Positions 9,780 through 21,452 of a stretch of 64,000 bases of DNA are shown here, piece by piece; the stretch's first letter is position 1; every line of letters begins with the position of its first letter. The notes under the pieces were generated by a model, which saw only the letters and a list, made by a program, of their open reading frames with translations, ran no database searches and had not been told where the DNA came from. The DNA lies in the NCBI GenBank assembly GCA_023374025.1, contig SIJG01000088.1:285538-349537 (forward strand). Reading direction: 5' to 3'. This DNA comes from Heterodera schachtii (lineage: Eukaryota > Nematoda > Chromadorea > Rhabditida > Heteroderidae). A program made the position numbers and the translations under genes.

Positions 9780-12370
9780 ACGCTATGACAAGACCTGAAG
9801 TGGAAAATCACTAAAGAAAAATTTTTTTTTTCAAAATTATTATTTTTTTTCATGAAAAAATGGCAGATTTAGAAAATTATAATATAAAGAATCTGAACCA
9901 GGTAAGGAGAATATTATGTGGCAGCAAAAGTTTTAATAATGAATTCAAATTTAATTGCTTAAAATTTTAATTTTATATCTTATAAATAAAGTAAGAGTGG
10001 CTCGTCTATTATAGCTATTGAAATGAGCAATAAGGTTGCAGGTTTGTATTTTTGATTAAAATTTGATAAAGATCAGACTTTGTGTTGAAAAATAAAATAA
10101 TGAAAAATTAATCAGCTTTTAATACCAAATTAATAAATATATTTAGTGAATAAAAAGAATTATTTTGCTAATCTTTTTATGATTACTTCTTTTTTATAAG
10201 ATTAGACGTTAATTTTAATTTGAGTCCGCATAATAAATTTGTCAAAGTATTAAGAATGAATTGTAATAATATTTAAATTTTATCCAACAAATAAATTCAA
10301 AAATATATCAAACTATTCCCAAATCTAGTTTTTAAAATAAAATTGCTTAAAATAAAAAAAATTAATGCTTTCTTCCAGCGAAATACGGAATTAAATATTT
10401 TACATTTAGAGTATCACTTAATAAAATTGACCAAGAAAAGATTTATTATGGAATGAATTTTGTACTAAATAAAGATGAATGAATGTAAAAATTAAAAATT
10501 ATATTAATTAATTAAAAAGTATTAAAATGAATTTAAATCCTTTAAAAATTTACATTAATATGAATTTTTTAATCAAATAAATAAAATGATGTAAAATGAA
10601 CATGTAATAGTAACTAAAGTAGATTAAAAAATAATCGATAAAACAATAATGGTTCATAATTATATCGAGATTTTCGTTTTCTTATCTGTATCTTGGATGC
10701 ATCAAATTTTGTATGTTTTAATAAAAGTATATTTTCTATAATTTTGCAATACTTTTTTTATATATAAATAAAAATTTTTAAAATTAATTTATATCTGTCT
10801 ATCATTTATAGAAATATTATATTAATTATTATTAATTTTTGCAGCCATAAATTAACATAGTTTTTTAATGTGCGGTTTCTTGCACGGATTCAGTATTCAT
10901 TGCTATTTACTGAACCGGTTACTTTCTTCTGTAAATTATTTTTGGTTTCTGTAAAAATTTAAAATGTATATTTTCAAATTTATTTACTAATTTTCTTAAT
11001 TTAATTTAGATTTGCATTGGTTGTATAATATTTCTGGGGTAGAAAGGCAAATATTTAATAATTGTTATTTTTTATAAATCATTTTGTTTTCTTAACTTAC
11101 AAATTCATATTATCAATCTTTCGATTCATTTAATTCTTAATTAATGAATAATGTCATTTGTTCTTATTAAAAATCGTCTTATTTTTAATTTAGAGAAATA
11201 GTAAAAAAAAATTTTGTGCAATTCTTCAATTGTTTTCAACTATCTTATAAAGAAATTGAATGTTTTATCTAATAAATATTCCTTAGAGAATTAGAAGGTT
11301 CAAATTTTTTAGATAGATGAATTTTTAAGTTTAAATTTTCTCGCAATTCGACGGTTTAGAAAAAGGCTGATTTTGTGATTATAACATAATGATGTTGCCA
11401 CTAGAGTTGTTGAATGTAATTGATTGAATTTGTTTCTTTTTATGTTAACTTTTTCACATTTTGTAATTTTGGCTGTGAATTTTTGCTTTTTTGTTTTTTT
11501 TAATTTTCAAATAATTAATGTTGGATTAATTGTTCTTATTTCTTGTTGAGTTTCACCATATCCTACTCCAGGTTATTCAGTTCTTTTAGTTATTATTTAA
11601 AAGAAATTGTTTAAATTTGTATTTATGCTTTTATATGATGAAAAGCTGGAGTACAGAACTAGATCAATGCTTGTTCAGTTACTTTTTTGAATAAATTATT
11701 ACCTTGTTTAATTTCAATAATTGTTTATTAAAAAAGAAAGTCATAATTTTTTTATCATTATTCTTTAAACAAGAAATTTAATAAATATTTAAAATCAATA
11801 ATTATTTATTTTGCTTCCTTTTTAAATAGTTTCAATAAATTTGCTATTTCAGATAAGGGTATTTAAATTTTTGTTTTTACGCCTTTAATGTGATGAAAAC
11901 TTTACGCACATCATTCTTTAGTAAAGCGTAAATTTGTTTTTTTATATTGTCAATGAGCATATATATTTTCTTATTTAAAATACAATTCAAATGATTAAAA
12001 AAGTAAAGTAAAAAACCAATTTTCGGTTTAATTGATCAGCTAATTTGCTTGTTTTTTGTTTTGCTTGTTAATTTTATACTTCTAGAGATTCTGAAACAAT
12101 ATGCTTAATAAAAATAATGGTATTCCAAAAATTGTAACAATTAATTGTTTTAAGGTTTAATCTTACGGGCTATTAAATAATACGAAAAATAAAAATAATG
12201 CTTTTTAATTCGAAAAAATGAAGTTAATTTTATATAAAATTGAATAAAATTAAAAATTACGTTTTCTTCTTAAGGTTTAAATGTTTTTAATTATTAACAA
12301 GCAATGCTCCAAAAATTTTTTGTATTATTTGATTAAATTTTATTTTATTCATAAAACTCTTGGATGAACT
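9780..12370. other. T-rich gene-poor block with GC-richer islands
   Basis: No credible reading frame. The + strand is T-rich, as in long nematode introns. Short GC-richer islands occur, for example at 10865-10925, where GTGC...GCAC and TTCAGTA...TACTGAA (10889-10914) can form hairpins, and at 11640-11680. Two stretches, 11610-11690 and 11855-11930, share an AT framework (TTTAAATTTgTaTTTATGC, then TTTAtATGATGAAAA) but carry different islands behind it. Confidence 0.4.
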
Positions 12371-12986
12371 TTATGATAAAAAGATTTTCGATGGGAATTC
12401 AATCACAATTTTAATAATCAAAATCGTAAAATATTGTCATTTTTGGACTAAAAGTACTAACAAAGCGCACTAAAAATTTCAAAATTTTCCCCGGCGGCGC
12501 CTATCGGCACAGCCGGCACCCAAAACACCTACTTTTAGTTTAAAAAAGTAGTTCAATCGCAAAATTTGGTCATTTTTTGGACAAAATCTGTTCAAAAATT
12601 GCACAAAAATTTTCCCGACAGCGCCTATTAGCACCGCCAGACCTCTCTGTTCCCGAAAATTTTTTGAAAAAGAGCACCAAAAAATGGTGTAAAAAAGTCA
12701 ATCATATGAAAAAGAAAAATGGATGTTAGCTTAAATAAGGTAAAAGGCAAAGAAATAGTGAGAAAAACCTCAAAGGGTTGGTTTTTAATCGATTTTTAAA
12801 TGTGTAAGAACATTTTTTGGAAAAAGTCTCGGTCTCGAGCCTCGACTCGAGAAAAGTTTCGGGTTTTTTGGGTATCGGTCCCGAGTCTCGGGGTCAAGTC
12901 TCGGAATCGGTCTCGAGTCTGTCTCGGGATCAAGTCACGGTGTCGAGTCTCAGTTATCGGGAAATTTTCGGTCTCGAACATCACTA
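12370..12986. mobile_element. hAT-like non-autonomous element, left-truncated (GTCTCG family)
   Basis: The right end GGTCTCGAACATCACTA (to 12986) is the complement of the left terminus of the complete element at 34429-35146. An array of GTCTCG and GGTCTCGAGTC words fills 12825-12978. Two GC palindrome cores lie at 12491-12516 and 12614-12640. The flank 12380-12480 (CAATCACAATTTTAATAAT, GTCATTTTTGGACTAAA) matches the reverse complement of 34760-34845. A left terminus and matching 8-bp duplication were not found, so the copy is truncated. The open frames over the array are spurious. Confidence 0.65.
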
Positions 12987-12989
12987 CTG

Positions 12990-15900
12990 CATACAATCTA
13001 ATTTCAATATAAGATATAGTATATTTTAATTTTCAAATTTTGGCAAAGAATCAACTAATTAGCGAAAATTAGAATTCACTAATTTAAATTAATTATTTAG
13101 CTATGAAAAACACTGCCCCTATTTTGACTGCATCGAGCGAGGAAACGTGAAAATATACCAAAAGAAAGCATTTTAATGTTTAAATGAATTAGTTAAAAGA
13201 AAACTAAAAATTTATAAGCTTAAATAAAAAGGAATGAGTATATATAAAAGATAAATTTTATAAAATTGAAATTTTCTCTTTGTCTTATTGCGTAACAAAA
13301 ATGAAATATATAAATTTCTATATAAAAATAAATTTTTCAATTAAAATCGGATAAAAATTATAACAGTCTTATAACAGTAATACGACATAATAATGCTGAT
13401 ATCAGCAATATATTATTAATAAATATTACTAAATAAATTAAAAAATTGAAGATATAAAGAAGATTTGCAATTAGTGAAAATTCTTTATAAAAATAAATAA
13501 TATAACTGATTTCGACACGTTAATATAAAACTCAAGTTTTGTTAACGAATTTAAATGGACATAAAATTTATGTTTTTCTAATTTACAAAAAACACAATTA
13601 AATTAAATTAGTAAAGACCAATCAATTTATATATAAAAGAAGAATTATATTAATAAATTATCTTGATTAAATAGACGGAAGCATGAGTGAAGCAACAAAA
13701 ATCTAGACGACAACATGCCAATTAATATTTAATAAACTATTCCAAAACGCCTATGTTTTATACTAAAATAAAAACAATTTATTGAAATATCAAATTTTTT
13801 TGACAATAATCAACAGTATATTATGTGATCAGCTATGAATTGTTCAATAAATAAAATGATTCAAATTTCCTCATTAACTATTAATCAGCCACATATATAT
13901 ATATATTACAAAATCGAAATGAGTAAATTTTAAATTTATTTTTACTATTTTAAATTTCCTTGGTTGCGTTAATGCAAGTTGCGAAAACATTTTTAGATTT
14001 CCTTAATTCGTCATAAAATAAATTATTTATGAATTAAACCGCAAAATATTACCTAAAAGGATCCACGAAAGGTATTGACGAAATCTTTTTTGACTCAAGA
14101 AGGCAGAATTAAAATATTATAATGAATATGAATAAAAGGTTAATTCTTCTAAAAACTAATGGAATATATGAATAAGAAATTAAGAAATGACGAACATAAT
14201 AGAAAAACTAAGACATTATAGGTAATCGCATATCTTTTGATTAGCGAATATTTACTTTTATATTTAGTTGATAAAAACTGAGTATTAGAAATAATAAAAT
14301 AATTCTTTAATTTAATCCAAAATAATTATAATTCTCCAAGCATTTATTGTAAATCTTAATTGACTACAAAGACAAGCAATGTGTATTACAAAAGGAAACA
14401 TAACTGTATCATGTTGGTACATAGCATAACTTTCTTTTAACTCGTCAATTATTTAAATTAGCTAAAATAAATAATGATATATTAAAATCAGAAATAATTG
14501 CCATATCAAAATAGATAAAAATATATAAATTAAGTTTCATCAACTATCATTAAAAGTTCAGCGAAATGTACATCTTATGATGAGCCCATAAAAATAAAAT
14601 CTTATTTATTATGCAACATAATCATAGGCCAATAAAAAGTTTTTCAATTCAAAGCATGAAGGAGAAAAATAAAAAATTAACAAAATTAAAAAATATTAAA
14701 TCAATTTATTCTGTATTTTTTGAATTTTGCCATCGACATACAAAACAAAAGGACGAGATTTGCTTTATATTAAATTTAATTGAAAAAGGATAAATTAAGA
14801 ATACAACTTTTAAAAATAATATTTTAATTTATATAGGTAATTATTTTATTAATAAAAACAAAGCAGCAATAATTATGTGAAATAATAAATTGAAAAATAT
14901 CGTTTTCTAAATTAAATCAACTAGATTAAAACGCAGAAAAGCTGATAATTTTTTGTCTATATTATCCATAATTTATTAACAAAAAATAAATAAAAAATTT
15001 CGAATTAGAATAAATTAAAAGCAAAAAAAGTATAAAAAAATGATAAGTGTTAATTCTGTTCATTCTCATGTAATAAAAAATTAATTCAATAATTTGGAGC
15101 TTTAAATATAAGATGAACAATAATCATAAAAAATCTATTAAAAAATATTCAAGAAATATTTTATGTTGAAGTAAAGTAATTAGATACTTTGAATAAAATT
15201 ATTTAATGTTAAATAAAATAAAAATATTACTGCCAGAAAAAGTTTGTATTTTTTTATATAATGAAAAAAGATAAAAATTCATTCTTAATTCGTCATGAAA
15301 TAAAATTAATAACAGCAAATATTACTTGAAAGTAAACTGAAGCAGGTGCTACCCCTGCAACGAGAATTGAATTTAAATATTTGAATGAACATCAACAAAA
15401 CATATTTTATTTAATAAAGAAAAATTACAAAAATAAATTTTAAAAAGTTAATAGCATTTATGGAAAAAAATATTTTTAACTTTACTTGATAAAATATGAC
15501 ATTGGATAAAATACGATAATTCTAAATAAATTAAAAATAAATAAAAATGAGGTAAGTAACCTTCTAAATTATTAATTATAGTGGTTATAGATAAAGTGAA
15601 GGGATAATAAATTCACTAAATTTTATTTGATTGGGTGTATTTTGCAGGATATAAGGCAAATACTTGTTTTTATCAACTTTCATTTTGGTATATTGCATTG
15701 AACAATTGCAAGGGGTGATATCCCCGGTGCAATTTCAAAGAACTAAAAGACAATTTAAAAAAATTATTTCACTTTTCAAAATACTATAATGAAAAATATT
15801 ATTAATATTTAATTTAAAAAAAACACATTTATTTAAAATAATATAAATAGAAATATTTTTATGGCTCAAGGCAAAGATGAACGAAATCGAGGCGCAAATC

Positions 15901-18900
15901 TTGTTCATGTTGGCTCGTGAATCCAAGTTGAATGCGTTCAACCAGCTGAGTGCCGAAATCGAGCATATTCGCCATAAAATAAAACTGAATGAATGAAAAA
16001 TTAAAAGCCCTCTTGACAAGAGAGAATTGAATCAAAATATTTTAAAAAACAAATGTAAAAAATAGTTATAAAAATAATCATGTTCGCTAGAAGATAGCAA
16101 AATGAAACACAATTTTCTAAATAAAAAAATTGAAAAATAAAAGTAAATATTATAAAAAAGATAAATTTCATAGCATTTTCTTAAAAAAAGAAAAATTAAA
16201 ATATAAATTATTTCTTGAAATAATCAAAGGAGCTTAGAATTAAAAACCGAACAGATGCACAAAGAGATTTTAGTAAAAAAAATAATTAATAGAAAACCTA
16301 AAGCTTGCTAATAAGCATTCATGACAATTACTCTGTAATAATAATCTGAAAGATTTTCATTTTTTAATCAGACATAAATCATTTATTTTAATAAAAATAA
16401 TATATGAAATAAATATTTAATTTTAAAATTCATAAAAACCCAAAGTTAACAACACTTTTTTAATTAGCCTTAATGAAATTAATCCATTATTAAAGGCAAC
16501 AAATGATGCAAATTTTGGTAAATTGCTTGCCTAATTAAATGATCACTTTTAAGTATATCTGAACGCAAATTAGTGGCAAATTTAAATAATGTATTATAAA
16601 AAAGGACAAAAATTAAAATCAATGAGTCCAAATGATGAAGAAGCACAGCTTGAATCCATTTACTCGGATATCAAAATTTGAGCACTTTAATGGAAACGAA
16701 GAGAAATTAATAAATTAAATGAGTTCATTTGCAGTAACACCAAATCTTTAATCAATAAATAAAAAATATATTATCGATTAGTCATCTCTTTGACTAATAT
16801 TATAAATTAATAAACATTATTTATTTAAAATTGAAAATAGTTTCATAGAACTCAATACGTATTAGTAAAGTCAAACCTTGAGAAAAATAGCTGTATAATA
16901 TTAGTTGGTTATGTAATAATCAAGAAAACATTATATAATTTTATACAAATATTATTTGAATAACTTTCATATGATTTTATAAATATTTATCTTTTTAAAA
17001 CCGTTTTCACTCTCACAGTTGGGAAAAGAGGGAATCGATTTACGAGTATATAAAAAAATAATAGAATTTGCATGATATTTTTGTCATAATCAATATCCTT
17101 AAAACATTGATGCACAGAAAAAAAAAGTCATAAAACAATTTATATTGAAAAAATGTATAATAAGAAATAATTGAAAAAGATGCAAAAGGTGGTGAAATTA
17201 TGCAAATTAGAAAAATCACATCATTCCATCAAACAAAATTAATTCTTTTTAAAATATATATTAAAGCATGATACTCATTCAGAACAATTAAATTTGAAAT
17301 AAAACTAGAAAAAAACAAATATATTTAGCAAAATTAATGCAATGAAAAATTGGTAAATTTCATTTATTCAAACAAATGGAATAAATTATTAATGAAAATA
17401 AAAAATTATCTCTTTTATAAAAATAGTTACTCCGGAGCAACTTGCATATTGTTCCATTTATAAAAATTAATATTTGAAATAATAATAACTTGCAGCAATA
17501 CTATATTTTAAAGCTTTCTTGATTGTCCTAAAGCAGAAATTCAATTTTTTAAAATTTCATTACAAAATAGTAATCAACTCAATTGAAAGGTAATGAATGA
17601 TATAAATTAGATAATATTTTAACCAAAGTATCACATAAATTATTAGTAGATTAATTAAAATTGAAAATTTGAGGGAGCTTCTCAATGCGATACTGAACGA
17701 ATCACCAAGTGAATTTTAATAAAAAGGTTAATGAAAATAAAAGACAAATTAAAATTGATATCGTATAACTAAAAAAATTGTTAAAAACCGAACTTTGAGT
17801 CAGAAAAATACACAAATAATACCGTAATGCCTTATGAATTAATTTTAAAAATGATTTAAAAATTAATTAAATAAAAGAATTAATTATCGAAATTGATAAC
17901 ACAAATTAAATGATGAATAAATAAAAGCTGAATTTTATCAGATAAATAAAATAAGTTTATTAAAGCAAATAAATAAACAGGTATTTAAAAGTAATTCTAA
18001 ATAAAAATCTATAACCCTAAAATAACAATTACTGATCATATTTATAACAAATCTTCTTGCTGAGACAATTAATTAACAATTTAGGAACTGTCTAAAAATA
18101 TGCATTTAAAATAATAAATAAATGTTCCTTAATTCATTAAGCACCCAACGATTTACATAAAATATCACATATTTTATAAATATTTAAAAGTTCAATATTT
18201 TTTGAATTTCTTAAAAATCAGTTTTCTTATTAAACTGTAAAATATCAATGAACGATTGCTTTCATTTAGTTAATAAATGAGTTTTTTACCATTACCACAA
18301 TAATTAAAAAAACATTCTGGGCTGCAATTAAACTCAAAATAAAGAAGCGGATATTAAAGAGTTTTTGTATTCAAAAAAAATAGTCTCATATTTAATACAG
18401 AAAATAACGAAGTTTCTTAAGTTAAAATGAAAAATGGCGTAAAAATGAACAAATTCAGATCAGGTTTTATTATCACTATTAAAATAATATTAATGAAAAT
18501 TTTCTAATCAAACACTAAATTTAATAAAAATTTAAAAATGAAATAATTAAAATGATCAATGCTCTTAACAAGATAGGTCGTTGGAAGAAGCATGATTTTA
18601 GTTTAGAAAAAACAAAAAGAATAATTTATTTTTTCCAATTAATTATTAAATAAAAATAAATAATATATGTAAATTAAAATAAAGAAAATACATTTTTTTT
18701 TCTCTTTTGTGAAATACCGATAAAAAAGGAAATTTGGATTCATGAAACATCGTTCATAATAATGAGTGGAATTTACAATCACTGCTCGACGTTAATAAGT
18801 AATTTTGAAAATCTATTATAATGAAACCAAAAATAAAATGAAAACAAATAAACAAAAACACTAATAAATGAATAAATATTAAAAATAATTATTAAACAAT

Positions 18901-21277
18901 TTGATTTTTTAGTAACTGCGGTAGGTACTAACCGCAAAACATTTGCACTGGTAAGAATGAAACACGAGCTAAAATTATTTATGAAATTTGGGAAAGGGAA
19001 AGGAAAATTTTCCAAATATAGAACATTGGGCATTTTTTTAACAATTCTTTCTTTTTATTTTGTTATTAATTATTGATGAAAATCTGTTAAGAAATTGAGT
19101 TATTTATTGGAAAATCAAAAAAAAAATAGTTTAAAAGAATTGAAGGATTGCTTTTGATCTAGATGATTTAAGAAGACAACTTTTAATTACACCTAATTTA
19201 TAAAAAACAATATAAAAATAATTATGAGTATAAATATAAATACTGTTTATAAATCCCATTAATAAAATAAAATAAAATGTGAAAAAAGAATCATTTTCAA
19301 ATTGAAATTTAACAATTTTTTTATAAATTGAAAAGATATTACGAAAAATAGGAGTAAAATATAAAATGATAAAATATCTTTTTTAATTAAGATGAAACAA
19401 CACAACAAATAATTTTTTGTAATACTACTCCGCGAAGTTCGAGCATCCACATCCAAATTCCACAAACCCCATTGCTCGATTTCGAGGGATTTAAAATAAA
19501 CATAATAAAAAATAAATAAAAGATAAAAAAATCAAAAAAGAATTACAATATAAAAAGCATTTAAAATTGCTGTATATTCAATCACAGATGCATTTATTAA
19601 ATTTAATTATATAAAAACAATTTAATTTTAATTAGACATTGTTTAGCAAAATTTATTCGAAAAAGCATATGCTAAACTCTATGGAGGATACATGATAATA
19701 TATGGAGGAAAACTATAAAATTTAAGAATGAAAATTCAAGCGGATTTATGCTGAAAAAATATATTTGTAATTAAATTATAAATGAAGCTGAAGAAAAAAA
19801 CCGTGAAAAAAATCAAATTAATAAAAATGATATTCAATTTAAATATATGAAACACATAATGGATTCGGAACAAATAATATTTTTTTAGAATTGGAAAAAA
19901 TAAGATAATTGAATAAAAAAAAAATAAAATAAACTATCTTTCTTTATTCATTTTCACTGAATAGCAGCAGATTATGTTATTAAAATAGCATACACAAATG
20001 TCAAAATCTTAAATTTATATTAATGAAAGAAAGAAACGGTTTAACGATAAAAGCCGATCCATAAACGAATATATCGGGTATAAAATAATTTATTTCATAA
20101 AAAAGTATAAAAACACATAATAAAAGAAATAAAAAAGTTTGATCTACTTAACATTTAATATTAGAAATCATAATATACGGAATAAAAATGTAAAAATATA
20201 TATTAAAAAATTATTATCATTTTAAATGACCTTTTGCTTAGCCAAAATGGAAAAACAACCTAATCAATTGATTAATCAAGTCATTCAAGTAAAACTATAA
20301 TTAAATCAATGAATATCATTTTAGTAAATGTAACAAAATTATATATTCTTATTCTTCTTTAATAGAAAAAATCAATAAAATTAATATTGGATGCATTAAA
20401 AAAGTAATTATTTGCCGAACATAGCCAGAAGAGGTGATGATCTGAGTTTCGCAAGTACAAAAATGAATTAATAAATAAATTTCAATACATTTTAAATAAA
20501 TAAAATAAGAGATTAAAATTTAAATCAATTAAAGCAGAACATTGTAATGAATATTAAATATAATTAAGGTGTTCTTTCGTAATGAGTATTCTGTCTTTGA
20601 TGTGGTTTATCACTTTGATGAGTGAAAATTGAAGTTTATTCAGGAAGAATCTCTGTTAAAATTTTTTCACTTATTAAAATAAATATATTACACAAATTTT
20701 GGCTGTTGATTTGGCGACATGAAGTTTGGGCACCATAGGGAGGAAATTCAAAAAATAAAATAAACTTAGTATTAAAAATTTTATAAATCTAATTAAAATT
20801 TAGTAAATTTTAACAACCCCAGTGTTTCAAATTTATATTTTCTTGAAAATTAAAAAAATTAGAATTAATTGAATGTAATAAGTCTAGCAAAATAAGCATG
20901 GTGAATTGAGCGGAAATTCGTTCAAAAACTTTCGATTCTTAACTTGATTAAAATTTACTTGCTTTTAGATTAGATGGCTGAAGTTTATAGACAATTAAAA
21001 ATATTTTTATTTTATAAAGCCTTCATTTGTTGCCAAAACTTCCCGTTGCCCAAATTTCCCCCCGCTTGACATTGAATCGTAAAGGATTTAAAGATTTAAA
21101 GAAAAGGAAAATAATTAAATCAATGATAATAATGGTTTTCAAAAAATGTAAAAATTAGTACTAATAATAAATTATAAAAATACATTTTACTTATCTTACA
21201 GTCAAATTTTTGAATTTTCAAAAACAAAATATTTCCTCTAAAGTTAAATATGAAAAGTAAAAATATAAAAATAATCT
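12990..21277. other. A-rich gene-poor block with hairpin islands
   Basis: Eight kilobases of A-rich DNA with no long frame. Scattered GC-richer islands fold on themselves: 15342-15358 (GCAGG/CCTGC), 15705-15733 (ATTGCA/TGCAAT around GGGG/CCCC), 16494-16530 (GGCAA/TTGCC), 17426-17441 (GTTaCTCCGGAGcAAC) and 18918-18935 (GCGGT/ACCGC). A 19-codon frame at 16622-16681 (MSPNDEEAQLESIYSDIKI) looks protein-like but is too short to judge. An AT dinucleotide run lies at 13892-13906. Confidence 0.4.
15877..15996 (+). CDS. Possible small ORF or terminal exon, unknown
   Basis: An island of balanced base composition in A-rich DNA encodes MNEIEAQILFMLARESKLN and on to SAEIEHIRHKIKLNE, 39 residues ending at TGA. 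The upstream frame stays open to about 15845 but has no clear start, and an AG lies just before GCAAAG at 15870. The mix of charged and aliphatic residues suggests an alpha-helical segment, possibly a coiled coil. I do not recognise the family. It could be the last exon of a gene whose other exons I cannot place, or chance. Confidence 0.3.
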   Translation: MNEIEAQILFMLARESKLNAFNQLSAEIEHIRHKIKLNE

Positions 21278-21430
21278 AGAAGAGACGAGGGAGAGAAGAA
21301 GTGACGGGTATTTATGCACTTGGTCTGTGGGAGGGCATTATTGATTGGGTACAGAGTACAATGTTTGGAAGAGGAAAAGGAATGCATACAATATAAATAA
21401 ATAATAGGTCAATGATTGCCCTACACAACA
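21278..21430 (-). repeat. 3' LTR, truncated
   Basis: Positions 21278-21430 match 26341-26493 almost base for base and start (element sense) with TGTTGTGTAGGGCAATC. The remaining ~112 bp found in the 5' LTR are missing. At 21278 the sequence switches abruptly to A-rich host DNA, so no target duplication can be checked. Confidence 0.85.
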
Positions 21431-21442
21431 CCTCCCTCTCTT
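21431..21442 (-). other. Polypurine tract of the Gypsy element
   Basis: On the - strand, AAGAGAGGGAGG lies immediately before the TGTTGTG start of the 3' LTR, the expected place for the plus-strand primer. Confidence 0.8.
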
Positions 21443-21452
21443 AAAAGTCTGA

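Noticed and set aside
12796..13029. Arg/Ser-rich frames over the GTCTCG array
   Set aside because: Low-complexity translation of hAT-like subterminal words.
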